A program made the position numbers and the translations under genes. 64,000 bases of DNA from Actinopolymorpha pittospori (lineage in GTDB: Bacteria > Actinomycetota > Actinomycetes > Propionibacteriales > Actinopolymorphaceae), in assembly GCF_014873875.1 (NCBI RefSeq), contig NZ_JADBEM010000001.1:6758001-6822000 (forward strand). Direction: 5' to 3'. This document shows, one piece after another, positions 17,021 to 24,994 of the stretch. The notes under the pieces were generated by a model, which saw nothing but the letters and a program-made list of their open reading frames with translations, was not told the DNA's origin and did not search any database. Position 1 is the stretch's first letter, and each line of letters opens with the position of its first letter.

Positions 17021-17983
17021 ATGACCGGATATGGGCTTCCGCCGATAGGCGGGATCGTTGTCGGAGTGAGCGAGGGATCCTCGGCCCGCGGTGCGGTGGG
17101 CTGGGCGGCGCGCGCGGCACGGGCGCGTCAACTCCCGCTTGTCGTGTGTCACGCCTATCAGGCGACGGACGCACGTGCCGACAACGAGCTCCAGTGCGCG
17201 GCTCGTAACCGCGCCTGGCGGATGGCCAGGGAGTGTGTCCGGCTGGCGCAGACCGAAGCGCCCGGGGTGCGTGCGGTGCCCTGGGTGGGGGAGGGACAGG
17301 TTCCGGAGGTTCTGGTGGGTGCGGTGCTGGACCCGGAGTTCCTGGTGGTCGGCGTTCGGTCGGGCGGTCGACGGGCGGCCGAGTTGGTCGCGTCGTTCGA
17401 CCACTGGGCTGGGGGGTTCGGCCCCTGCCCAGTGGTGGCAGTGCCCTCACGCAGGGGTGGGTTGGCGCGCCTCGCGCGCCGGCGTCGGCGCGGTCCGCGG
17501 CGGGGGGCCGCGGGCCGCGTTGTCGTCGCAGCCGAGGGGGGCCACTCGCACGAGGACGTACGCCGGTTCGCCCTCGCGGAGGCGGCCGTGTGGGGGAGCC
17601 AGGTCCGCGAAGTCCCCATGTCTGCGTTCAGAGTCCCTGATTCCAGCGCATATGAGTCGTTGTCCTCGGCCGCACATGATGCTGATCTGCTCGTCGTGGG
17701 TAGGCCTGCCGGTGGCGGAGCCGTAGCAGCCCGGCCGATGCCGGTCTCGGCTCCGGCCGAGACCGCCGAGAACCTCCTGCAGCCGCCGTCCGTGGCGAGC
17801 CTGCGAATGGTGCTCGGATCGGATCTGCTGCGTAGCCTGGGTACGCCGGTGGCGGTCGTGCCGGTGACCGAAAGGTCCCTGGCGGCCGGACCCCGGATCG
17901 CCCGACAGCACGACGCCGGACCGGACAAGCGCGGGGGGAGAGTACTGATGACCGCACACGCGACGGTGAGGGGAGCCGGATGA
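17021..17983 (+). CDS. Degenerate tandem universal stress protein
   Basis: A 320-residue protein built like a tandem UspA protein. The first half starts GGIVVGVSEGSSARGAVGWAARAARARQLPLVVCHAY and ends CPVVAVPSR, a clear Usp fold. The second half begins GRVVVAAEGGHSHEDVRRFALAEA and ends LLRSLGTPVAVVPVTE, but the intervening ATP-binding motif G-2-G-9-G(S/T) is not intact in either half. ATP binding may therefore be lost, leaving a structural or partner-binding role. The ATG at 17021 follows GAAGGG; a GTG two codons earlier is possible. Its stop overlaps the DevR-like start by four bases (ATGA), so the two are translationally coupled. Confidence 0.78.
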   Translation: MTGYGLPPIGGIVVGVSEGSSARGAVGWAARAARARQLPLVVCHAYQATDARADNELQCAARNRAWRMARECVRLAQTEAPGVRAVPWVGEGQVPEVLVGAVLDPEFLVVGVRSGGRRAAELVASFDHWAGGFGPCPVVAVPSRRGGLARLARRRRRGPRRGAAGRVVVAAEGGHSHEDVRRFALAEAAVWGSQVREVPMSAFRVPDSSAYESLSSAAHDADLLVVGRPAGGGAVAARPMPVSAPAETAENLLQPPSVASLRMVLGSDLLRSLGTPVAVVPVTERSLAAGPRIARQHDAGPDKRGGRVLMTAHATVRGAG

Positions 17984-18645
17984 CCATCAAGGTCTTCCTG
18001 TTGGACGACCACGAGGTGGTCCGGCTGGGGTTGCGTCAACTGCTGGAGGAAGAAGACGACATCGAGGTCGTGGGCGAGGCGTCCACGGCCTCACAGGCAC
18101 GCGCCCGAGTACCGGCGCTACGACCCGACGTCGCGGTTCTGGACGTACGGCTCCCCGACGGGGACGGTGTCACGGTCTGCCGGGACATCCGATCGTCCAT
18201 GGACCCCCCGCCGGCCTGCCTGATGTTGACGTCGTTCTCCGATGACGAGGCGTTGTTCGACGCGATCATGGCCGGTGCGGCGGGCTATCTGCTCAAGCAG
18301 GTGAGCGGAAACGACCTTGTGGGCGCCGTGCGCCGGCTGTCCACCGGCGAGTCCATGGTCGACCCGGCGCTGACGGCCGCGGTCCTGGAGCGGTTGCGCA
18401 GAGGGCCCGACCAGGAGGACCCCCGCTACGCCGCGCTGACCGACCAGGAACGCCGAATCCTGGATCTCATCGCCGCCGGGATGACCAACCGGCAGATCGC
18501 CCAGACAATGTTCCTCGCCGAGAAGACCGTGAAGAACTACGTCTCGGGAATGTTGCGCAAGCTCGGCATGGAGCGGCGTACGGAGGCGGCGGTCTTCGCT
18601 GTCGAGCGCAGTCGTAAGGAACGCGCGCTCGGACCGCAGCAGTAG
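17980..18645 (+). CDS. devR: DevR/DosR-like NarL-family response regulator
   Basis: A 221-residue response regulator of the NarL/FixJ class, strongly resembling mycobacterial DevR (DosR). The receiver domain has Asp9-Asp10, phospho-acceptor Asp55 (VLDVRLPDGDG), Thr84 and Lys106. The C-terminal LuxR-type helix-turn-helix is LTDQERRILDLIAAGMTNRQIAQTMFLAEKTVKNYVSGMLRKLGM, whose TVKNYV recognition helix is like that of DosR. It should bind the GGGAC-type boxes found across this island when phosphorylated by the DevS-like kinase. It is second in a coupled operon after a universal stress protein, with a box in front of that operon and a hairpin terminator after it. Confidence 0.94.
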   Translation: MTIKVFLLDDHEVVRLGLRQLLEEEDDIEVVGEASTASQARARVPALRPDVAVLDVRLPDGDGVTVCRDIRSSMDPPPACLMLTSFSDDEALFDAIMAGAAGYLLKQVSGNDLVGAVRRLSTGESMVDPALTAAVLERLRRGPDQEDPRYAALTDQERRILDLIAAGMTNRQIAQTMFLAEKTVKNYVSGMLRKLGMERRTEAAVFAVERSRKERALGPQQ

Positions 18646-18688
18646 GCCCGGATCGCGTCCCGGGCGCACGTCTCAGGAGTCTTCTCCT

Positions 18689-18723
18689 ACGGCGGCATCT
18701 CCCATTCTGGGCGGTGCCGCCGT
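18689..18723 (+). terminator. Hairpin after devR-like gene
   Basis: ACGGCGGCA (18689-18697) and TGCCGCCGT (18715-18723) form a perfect 9-bp stem with a 17-base loop, about 45 bases after the stop and followed by a short T-containing stretch. It probably ends the devR-like transcript. Confidence 0.65.
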
Positions 18724-19131
18724 CGTGTTTCCCGCGATCATCAAGGCCTGCCGCCACCGCGAAGGCCCCTCACGGCCGAGGCGGCCGGAGACGTCCGAGC
18801 AGCGCGCCGCTCCGGCGTCCCTGGGGGCCTCGGGCGGGCCACCAGGGACTTCTGGGTGCGCCGGGAGTCCCGGCACCAGGAGAGGCGCAGGGATTCCGCG
18901 GGCGGAGTACCACGGCGGAGCGACCTTCATGATCATGAACCGCGGATGCCTCCATACGCACCGATAAGCCTCAGGATCGCGAACCTGCTCACAGATGGCG
19001 CGAAACCCTTGTCCGGGTCGAATCTGCCGGTACGGCGTACCCGTCACCGGGTCTTGCGCCATTGCAGCTATCCCGAACTATCGCGGTCGGTGAGCGGTGC
19101 AGCACCCTGCGCCGAGAAACGTGGGTAGCTC

Positions 19132-19187
19132 GGGACCATCGTCACTTTGGAGGGGACCATCGCCCGCCCGCCCGGGACCATCGCCCA
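19132..19187 (+). promoter_or_regulatory. Three DevR-type boxes at exact 21-base spacing
   Basis: The decamer GGGACCATCG occurs at 19132, 19153 and 19174, exactly 21 bases apart, i.e. two helical turns. The full 14-base sites read GGGACCATCGTCAC, GGGACCATCGCCCG and GGGACCATCGCCCA. The last ends 65 bases before the hemerythrin-like start. This is the clearest DevR-type promoter in the window. Confidence 0.75.
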
Positions 19188-19252
19188 CAGCGCGATGACC
19201 TTGGCACAACGGATCCTGAGAGTGATCTAACTGATGGTTGCTGGGAGGAAGT

Positions 19253-19762
19253 ATGGCTGAGTTGACTTGGTTGCGCAGTCGGCACATGGAGCTGGGTGCA
19301 GATTTGGAGACCCTTCGGGGGACTGCCGATGGAATGGACGACAGCACCATGCTGGAGTTGTGGGACCGGGTCACCGGCCACGTCAGTTTCCTTGTGCACG
19401 ATCTGATGCCGTTTGTGTCCGTCGAAGAAGAGATCCTCTATCCGGCATTGGCGGTGGCGGCCGACACGGCCACTCCGGTCGACGTCCTTCGGGCACACCA
19501 GGTTGAGATTTCCCGACTTGCGGCGGAACTCGACGAAGGGCGGCGTTCCCTTCCGCTCGGTGAGGAAGCCGGCTGGCGTGCGGTGCGGCGGACGCTGGCG
19601 GGAGTGCACGCCATCGCGCGCCTGTACTTCACGGTCGAGGACGAAGTGATCCTTCCGCTGTTGGAGTCCGACCTCGACCCGCACGAGGCCGAGGAGTTGG
19701 AGGACGCGCTGCGCGCCGTCGCACGCACCAACACCACGTCGCACGATTTCCAGCAGGCATGA
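19253..19762 (+). CDS. Hemerythrin-like (HHE) domain protein
   Basis: A 169-residue all-helical protein of the hemerythrin/HHE cation-binding class. Candidate iron ligands are His11 (RSRHMEL), His43/His49 with the Glu run at 58-60 (HDLMPFVSVEEEILYP), His82 (RAHQVEI), and His119 with Glu129 to Glu131 (HAIARLYFTVEDEVILPLLE), which gives the four-helix-bundle di-iron pattern. Such proteins bind O2 or NO or sense iron. The ATG at 19253 has GGGAGGA four bases upstream. Three phased DevR-type boxes precede it, so induction by low oxygen or NO is expected. The exact ligand set is inference. Confidence 0.85.
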   Translation: MAELTWLRSRHMELGADLETLRGTADGMDDSTMLELWDRVTGHVSFLVHDLMPFVSVEEEILYPALAVAADTATPVDVLRAHQVEISRLAAELDEGRRSLPLGEEAGWRAVRRTLAGVHAIARLYFTVEDEVILPLLESDLDPHEAEELEDALRAVARTNTTSHDFQQA

Positions 19763-19855
19763 GCGGCCGGGCACGGACGGGGACGCGGACAAGTCCTGGA
19801 GCGGAGTCGCCGACGGCGGCACGACCGGGGGCCCGGAGCGGCTTCGGAGCCGTCA

Positions 19856-19869
19856 GGGCCTTTGGACCC
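19856..19869 (+). promoter_or_regulatory. DevR-type box before first nitroreductase
   Basis: GGGCCTTTGGACCC; its reverse complement GGGTCCAAAGGCCC is one mismatch from the pattern. It ends 57 bases before the chosen ATG of the nitroreductase-fold gene, which supports that start. Confidence 0.6.
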
Positions 19870-19926
19870 CGGGCGCGAGTGCCGAGGACTCTGGGGTCTG
19901 AGCGCTCGTCCCACGACCCTCGAATC

Positions 19927-20937
19927 ATGTCTCGGCGCCACGTCCTGACCGAGCACGAGGAGCGTCTGGTGGTGGACGCCGCGGTTCGTGCGCCGTCGGT
20001 CCTGAACACCCAGCCATGGCGCTTCGTCTTCGGCGACGACCGGCTGGAGATCTGGGCGGACCCGTCACGTCAGTTGGCGAGCGCGGACCCGAGCGGACGG
20101 TTCATGGCGATCTCCTGTGGGGCCGCGACGTACAACGCCGTCCTGGCGATTCGGTACTTCGGGCACGAGGCGTGGGTGCAGGCCCAACCGCGGCCGTTGG
20201 CGACCTACCTCGCCGCGGTGATCCACATCGGCGTCCGCCGGCCGATCGCGTCGGAGGACCTGGCACAGTACGACGTGATCGCGGAGCCGCAGACCAACCG
20301 TGGTCCGTTCCGCGACTGGCGGCTGCCGTTCTCGCTGATCACGCGTCTGGAGGAGTCGGCGGAGGCAGAGGGGGCCTACTTCCGGGTGCTCACCTCGACC
20401 GAGATCGACCGCGTCCGGCGGATCGTGTCGCGACACGACGAGGATGCCGGCCTGGCAGCGGAGGAGGCCGGCCTGGGGGTCGAGGGGCAGGCCATGGAGG
20501 AGACCCGGCAGGCCATGGAGGGGAGTCCGTGGATCGGCGACCCGCGCGCTGCCAGCACGGGCGGCTCGGGAGTTCCGACACCACGGTCGGCCGAGCGACA
20601 GGCACCGATCCAGGACCTGGAGCCGCCGCGCCACCTGGCGGCACGTGACCACACGATGTTTGACCATCGACCGACGCTGGCCGTGCTGTCCACTCCGGGT
20701 GACGCCCAGAAGGACTGGGTACGAGCAGGCATGGCCCTGGAACACGTCCTCCTCACCGCGGGGTTGCACGGCGTCGCGGCGTCCTTCCTCGACGCGCCCA
20801 TCGAACGACTTGCCGACCGCGGCCATCTGCGGAGTGCGGCACTGGGACTCGACCATCCCCAGATGGTGCTGCGGCTGGGATACCCCCGCAGCGAGTCGAT
20901 ACCGAAACCGCGGCGTCCCGCGGATCAGGTGAAGTGA
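19927..20937 (+). CDS. Acg-type nitroreductase-fold protein (first copy)
   Basis: A 336-residue member of the Acg (Rv2032-like) branch of the nitroreductase family. The family opening VVDAAVRAPSVLNTQPWRFVFGDDRLEIWAD is present, as are the later blocks PTLAVLSTPGDAQKDWVRAGMALEHVLLTAGLHGVAASFL and HPQMVLRLGYP. Mycobacterial Acg binds FMN but has no known reductase activity and may sequester flavin during dormancy. A Glu/Gly/Ala-rich insert lies near residues 175-235. The ATG at 19927 lacks a good ribosome site but is favoured by the box at 19856-19869. Two more paralogues lie at 32393 and 36297. Confidence 0.88.
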   Translation: MSRRHVLTEHEERLVVDAAVRAPSVLNTQPWRFVFGDDRLEIWADPSRQLASADPSGRFMAISCGAATYNAVLAIRYFGHEAWVQAQPRPLATYLAAVIHIGVRRPIASEDLAQYDVIAEPQTNRGPFRDWRLPFSLITRLEESAEAEGAYFRVLTSTEIDRVRRIVSRHDEDAGLAAEEAGLGVEGQAMEETRQAMEGSPWIGDPRAASTGGSGVPTPRSAERQAPIQDLEPPRHLAARDHTMFDHRPTLAVLSTPGDAQKDWVRAGMALEHVLLTAGLHGVAASFLDAPIERLADRGHLRSAALGLDHPQMVLRLGYPRSESIPKPRRPADQVK

Positions 20938-20954
20938 TCAGGAAGGTCTGGCAG

Positions 20955-21827
20955 ATGCACGATCTCCCCACCGGGGCTCCACTCGTCGTGGGCGTCTCGG
21001 GTAGGTCAGGCGCGCGTGCCCAGGAACCGGAGTTCCCGGTGCGTTGGGCCGCGCAGGAAGCGCTGCTGCGCGGCGTTCCACTGTGGTTGGCGCACGCCTA
21101 CCTCGGTGGGTCCAACCGGACCGGCCCGGCACAGAAGGCGGTACGTGGACTCGAGCGGACCGCGGCGTGGCTCGCCACGGACCATCCCGAACTCGAGGTC
21201 GCGATGTTCGCCCGGTGCGGCACCGCGGTGGCGGTGCTGGGAGATCTCGCTCTGGACGCGGGGCTGACGGTGGTCGGACACGGCCGGCACACGCAGGGAC
21301 GGGTCGCGGAGGCGGTACTCGGATCGGTCACGGCCGGGCTCGCGCACACGGCGTCCAGCCCGGTGGTGGCGGTGCCGGCACATGCGTCGTACACCGCGGT
21401 GGACGCCCCGCTCGTGGTCGGCGTGAACGACCTCGGGGGACCCTCGAGCGTGACCATGGACTTCGCGTTCTCCGAGGCACAGGCGAGGCGGGTTCCGCTG
21501 CGCTTCGTGCACTGCCTGCCCTCCCACGCTCCGATGGACCTGGCCCGGACTGTCGAACGGCAGGACGCCGAGATGCGGGCGGCGGTGACGCCGTACCAGG
21601 AGGCGTATCCGTCGGTTCCGGCCAGCGTCGAGGTCGTCGACGGTGATCCGGGCGAGGTCCTGGTCAAGGAGTCGGTGACCGCGGGGATGGTGGTGCTCGG
21701 GCCCGGGCGTGGATGGACCGCGGGGTGGCGGCTCAGCCGGCTCGGCCCGGTCGGACACGAGGTGCTCAACCAGGCGGCCTGCCCGGTCGTCCTACTGCGC
21801 GATGTGGCCGAGGCGGGGCGCGCCTGA
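20955..21827 (+). CDS. Tandem universal stress protein
   Basis: A 290-residue protein with two Usp domains. Domain one starts PLVVGVSGRSGA and ends ASSPVVAVPAH, with the motif GHGRHTQGRVAEAVLGSVTAGL. Domain two starts PLVVGVNDLGGPSSVTMDFAFSEA and ends QAACPVVLLRD, with GPGRGWTAGWRLSRLGPVGHEVL as a partial nucleotide loop. The ATG at 20955 is chosen because AGGAAGG lies 8 bases before it; a GTG overlapping the preceding stop is the alternative. It follows the Acg-type gene by 17 bases and is probably in the same operon. Confidence 0.88.
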   Translation: MHDLPTGAPLVVGVSGRSGARAQEPEFPVRWAAQEALLRGVPLWLAHAYLGGSNRTGPAQKAVRGLERTAAWLATDHPELEVAMFARCGTAVAVLGDLALDAGLTVVGHGRHTQGRVAEAVLGSVTAGLAHTASSPVVAVPAHASYTAVDAPLVVGVNDLGGPSSVTMDFAFSEAQARRVPLRFVHCLPSHAPMDLARTVERQDAEMRAAVTPYQEAYPSVPASVEVVDGDPGEVLVKESVTAGMVVLGPGRGWTAGWRLSRLGPVGHEVLNQAACPVVLLRDVAEAGRA

Positions 21828-21901
21828 CGCGTTCCGCCGGCACGCTGACGGGGGGAAAGCGTGGACCGCGAAGTGTTGCGACGCACCGATGGTGGTCGTC
21901 G

Positions 21902-24295
21902 ATGAGTGGGGCGGTCGCAGGTCCCGTCCCGGAAAGTCAGATCAGCACCCGACAGGGGCAGCGCGTCGTGCTCGCCGGAACCGTCCTGGGTGTGGGTCTG
22001 CGTCCGTACGTGCAGCGACTCGCTTCGAAACTGGGCCTGGACGGTACGGCGCGGGCGGTCCGCGGCCGGCTCGTGATCGAGGTGGCTGGACCACCGGAGA
22101 CGCTCACCTCCTTCGTCCGTGAGGTCTGCGAGCACGCACCACCGCCGGCGACGGTCAGGGAGGTCGTCGTCGTGGACCTGGAGGGTGTGGTCCCCGGTGC
22201 CGGCACCGGGTTCCACATGGTGCGGACCGTCGTCGCCGAGCAGTCCGGTGCGCTCACCTCCGAGGCGGACGGGCTGCATCCGGATCTGCCGACCTGCGCC
22301 GAATGCATGCGGGAACTCTTCGACCCCGCCGACCGGCGCTACCGATATCCCTTTCTCTCCTGCGCGGCCTGTGGCCCGCGGGCGTCGATCATCGAGGGAC
22401 TTCCGCTGGATCGGGCCCGGACGGCGATGGCAGGCTTCGCGATGTGCGCCGCGTGCGAGGAGGAGTACGCCGACCCGCGGTCGCGCCGGTTCCAGGCTCC
22501 CGCGCAGGCCTGCCCAACCTGCGGGCCACGACTGCGATGGCGTGGCGCGAGCGACCAGGGGCTCGTCCGGGGGGATGTGGGGGAGGATCTTCGGGAGGAA
22601 GAGGACGCGTTGACCGCGGCCGTCGACCTGATCGCGGCCGGCGGCATCCTCGCGGTGAAGAGTGTCGGCGGCTACCAGCTGATGTGCGATGCCACCGAGC
22701 CGCGGACCGTGGCCAGGTTGCGGGCACGCAAGCGCCGCTGGACGAGCGCGTTCCCGCTGATGGTGGCCGACGTGGACGTCGCACGCTCGATCGCCCGGAT
22801 CAGCTTCGCCGAGGAGCAGTTGCTGACCTCGGCGCAGCGGCCGACCGTGCTGGCCCCGCTGCGGCGGACCCGGCTGCCGATCGCGGGCGCGGGCGCCGGC
22901 TCCGACCAGATCGGCCTGTCACTCGCGCCGACACCACTGCACGCCCTCCTGCTGCACGAACTCGACCGACCGGTCGTCGTGACCAGCGGCAACCAGGCCG
23001 AGCAGCCGATGGTCATCGCCGACGAGGAGGCGATGGAGCGGCTCGCGGGACTGGCCGACGGGTTCCTGCTCCATGACCAACCCATCCGGGCCCGGGGCGA
23101 GGAATCCCTGTGCTGGGTCGTCGCCGGGCGACCGTCGGTCCTGCGGAGGGGGCGCGGCCTCGCGCAGGGCGCGCTCCGACTGCCCGTACCGGCCCGTCGA
23201 CCGATCCTCGCGGTGGGCGCGCAACTCGCGCACACCTTCGCACTCGCCGCGGACGAACGGATCGTGGTGAGCCCACACGTGGGCGATCTGGCGAACACGA
23301 CACGGCTCGAGGTGTTCGAGCAGGACCTCGCCCAGCTCAGCTCACTGACCGGCATCACCCCGGAGGTGGTCGCGCACGACCTGCACCCCGGCTACCTCGC
23401 GAGCCAGTACGCCGGCCGGTGGCCGGCGAGCGGGCGGATCGCCGTTCAGCACCATCATGCGCACGTGGCCGCCTGCGCCGCGGAGCACCAGGTGACCAGG
23501 CCGTTCCTCGGGATCGCCTACGACGGTCTGGGAGTCGGCGACGACGGCACCTACTGGGGTGGCGAGGTCCTCCTCGCCGACCTGCGGACCTACCGCCGGG
23601 TCGGCCGATTCGGGATGGCGCCACTGCCCGGAGGCGAGGCGGCGATCCGGCGGCCGGTTCACATGGCGCTCGGCTACCTGCTTGGTGGCGAGCGGCTCGG
23701 CGGCGCGCCGATCGAGCCCGAGCTCATCCGCGCCTACACCGAGCGGCTGCCCGACCGGGAGATCGAGACCGTACGTCGCATGGTGCGCGGAGGCGTCAAC
23801 AGCCCGGTGGCCTCCAGCGCGGCCCGGCTGATGGACGCCGTCGCGAGCCTCCTGCGGTTGCGGGAGGACGCGGCCTACGAGGGCGAGGCCGCGACCGTCC
23901 TCGAGGCCGCCGCGCGGGAACGCCGCGAGGAGGAGTTGCCGTGGCGGGTCGTCACCAACGACGGGGTTCGGGTGTACGACCCGACCTCGACCCTGGCGGC
24001 GGTCCTCGCGGGCGTGGCCGACGGTGTGCCCGTCGGGCGGCTCGCCGCGGCCTTCCACGCGACCCTCACCGCGGTGACGCTCGCCCTGTGCGTCGACACC
24101 GGGCGTGAGTCCGGTGTGGACGTCGTCTGCCTGTCCGGCAGTGTCTTCCAGAACCGGCTCCTCACCACCAGCGTCGTGGATGCCCTGCGGCTGGAGGGAT
24201 TCGAGGTCTTCGTACCCGAGCAACTGCCCACCAACGACGGCGGTGTCAGCTTCGGCCAGGCGGCGGTCGCGGCGGCCCGGATGGCCACCAGCTGA
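21902..24295 (+). CDS. hypF: HypF carbamoyltransferase for [NiFe]-hydrogenase
   Basis: A 797-residue HypF-type protein, which makes the carbamoyl group that becomes the cyanide ligands of [NiFe]-hydrogenase. The domains are in the usual order: acylphosphatase (about 20-105, VVLAGTVLGVGLRPYVQRLA), two zinc fingers (CAECMRELF...CAACGP and CAACEEEY...CPTCGP), a YrdC-like domain (about 240-430, ILAVKSVGGYQLMCDA) and a Kae1-like C-terminal domain (VQHHHAHVAACAAEH, FLGIAYDGLGVGDDGTYWGGE). In the acylphosphatase domain the catalytic Asn position appears to be Ala (GTARAVRG). No other hyp or hydrogenase gene lies in the window. It probably belongs to the island operon after the tandem Usp gene. Confidence 0.93.
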   Translation: MSGAVAGPVPESQISTRQGQRVVLAGTVLGVGLRPYVQRLASKLGLDGTARAVRGRLVIEVAGPPETLTSFVREVCEHAPPPATVREVVVVDLEGVVPGAGTGFHMVRTVVAEQSGALTSEADGLHPDLPTCAECMRELFDPADRRYRYPFLSCAACGPRASIIEGLPLDRARTAMAGFAMCAACEEEYADPRSRRFQAPAQACPTCGPRLRWRGASDQGLVRGDVGEDLREEEDALTAAVDLIAAGGILAVKSVGGYQLMCDATEPRTVARLRARKRRWTSAFPLMVADVDVARSIARISFAEEQLLTSAQRPTVLAPLRRTRLPIAGAGAGSDQIGLSLAPTPLHALLLHELDRPVVVTSGNQAEQPMVIADEEAMERLAGLADGFLLHDQPIRARGEESLCWVVAGRPSVLRRGRGLAQGALRLPVPARRPILAVGAQLAHTFALAADERIVVSPHVGDLANTTRLEVFEQDLAQLSSLTGITPEVVAHDLHPGYLASQYAGRWPASGRIAVQHHHAHVAACAAEHQVTRPFLGIAYDGLGVGDDGTYWGGEVLLADLRTYRRVGRFGMAPLPGGEAAIRRPVHMALGYLLGGERLGGAPIEPELIRAYTERLPDREIETVRRMVRGGVNSPVASSAARLMDAVASLLRLREDAAYEGEAATVLEAAARERREEELPWRVVTNDGVRVYDPTSTLAAVLAGVADGVPVGRLAAAFHATLTAVTLALCVDTGRESGVDVVCLSGSVFQNRLLTTSVVDALRLEGFEVFVPEQLPTNDGGVSFGQAAVAAARMATS

Positions 24296-24309
24296 TCGTG
24301 GGAGCGGCC

Positions 24310-24345
24310 GGGCGAAAAGGCCCGCGTTCGTGGGCCTGTCGACCC
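24310..24345 (+). promoter_or_regulatory. Two weak DevR-type boxes before hsp20
   Basis: GGGCGAAAAGGCCC (24310-24323) and GGGCCTGTCGACCC (24332-24345) are 22 bases apart. They have three and two mismatches to the pattern respectively, but share the GGGCC...CCC symmetry of the box at 19856. The second ends 57 bases before the hsp20 start. The mycobacterial hspX promoter also uses paired boxes. Confidence 0.45.
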
Positions 24346-24402
24346 TTCTGGGCACCATGCGGCCAGTGATGGGCTGAGGGAGGACGTGAGGAGGGGAGCG
24401 AG

Positions 24403-24846
24403 ATGGCAGGTCGTACACCTGAGACCCGGCGGGAGCGCCGTTCGCTGCCCGATCTGATCGACTGGGCGGAGAACCTTCCCGAGGCCCTGACGTCGGCCAA
24501 CTGGCCTACTCCCACCAGCATGCGGGCGATGCGGGTCGAGGAGTTCCTCGAGGACGGGAAGTTCGTCGTACGCGCCGAACTGCCGGGCATGGATCCTGAG
24601 CGCGACATCAACGTCGAGGTGGACAACGGCATGCTGGTGATCCACTCCGAGCGCCGGGAGGAGAAACACGAGCGCGGCCACTCCGAGTTTCGGTACGGCA
24701 CGTTCACCCGCCGGCTGGCCCTGCCAGAGGGAGCCGACGAGTCCAAGGTCAGCGCGCGTTACACCGACGGCATCCTCGAGGTGACGGTTCCGGTGAGTGA
24801 GAAACGGGCCGAAGCGCGCGCGGTTCCGGTGCAGCGCACCGGTTGA
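24403..24846 (+). CDS. Hsp20/alpha-crystallin small heat-shock protein
   Basis: A 147-residue small heat-shock protein. The alpha-crystallin domain covers about residues 40-140, from MRVEEFLEDGKFVVRAELPGMDPE through the signature EFRYGTFTRRLALPEGADESKVSARYTDGILEVTVPV. It holds unfolding proteins in oligomers, and the family includes HspX (Acr), a hallmark of the mycobacterial DosR regulon. The ATG has GGGAG five bases upstream. Two DevR-like boxes lie in front and two tandem hairpins lie after the stop. Confidence 0.94.
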   Translation: MAGRTPETRRERRSLPDLIDWAENLPEALTSANWPTPTSMRAMRVEEFLEDGKFVVRAELPGMDPERDINVEVDNGMLVIHSERREEKHERGHSEFRYGTFTRRLALPEGADESKVSARYTDGILEVTVPVSEKRAEARAVPVQRTG

Positions 24847-24862
24847 GGGGGACGGGGGACCC

Positions 24863-24924
24863 GCACCGGCCACCGGGGGGCGGCCGGTGCGGCAGGTGCG
24901 GCTCCGTTTTCGGAGCCGCACCTG
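24863..24924 (+). terminator. Tandem hairpins after hsp20
   Basis: The first stem is GCACCGGCC (24863-24871) with GGCCGGTGC (24882-24890). The second is a perfect 14-bp stem, 24893-24906 with 24911-24924, closed by a TTTT loop. This is a strong terminator for hsp20, 70 bases before the next start. Confidence 0.85.
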
Positions 24925-24994
24925 TTCTCCTTCGACACTCGTTCGGCGCCCTGCCAGCACCTTCCGCATCACCCTCGTCGAGGGGAGCACCCGC

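Larger units (their letters stand above)
18646..19252. other. 607-base regulatory gap before hemerythrin gene
   Basis: No convincing protein gene lies here. The left end holds the devR hairpin. At 18845-18850 and 18866-18871 the half-sites GGGACT and AGTCCC face each other 21 bases apart. The right end holds three phased DevR-type boxes in front of the hemerythrin-like gene. Confidence 0.55.

Noticed and set aside
18673..19062. 129-codon minus-strand ORF in the gap before the hemerythrin gene
   Set aside because: No ribosome site, no recognisable domain and Pro/Arg/Gly-rich composition; the gap is better explained as a regulatory region.
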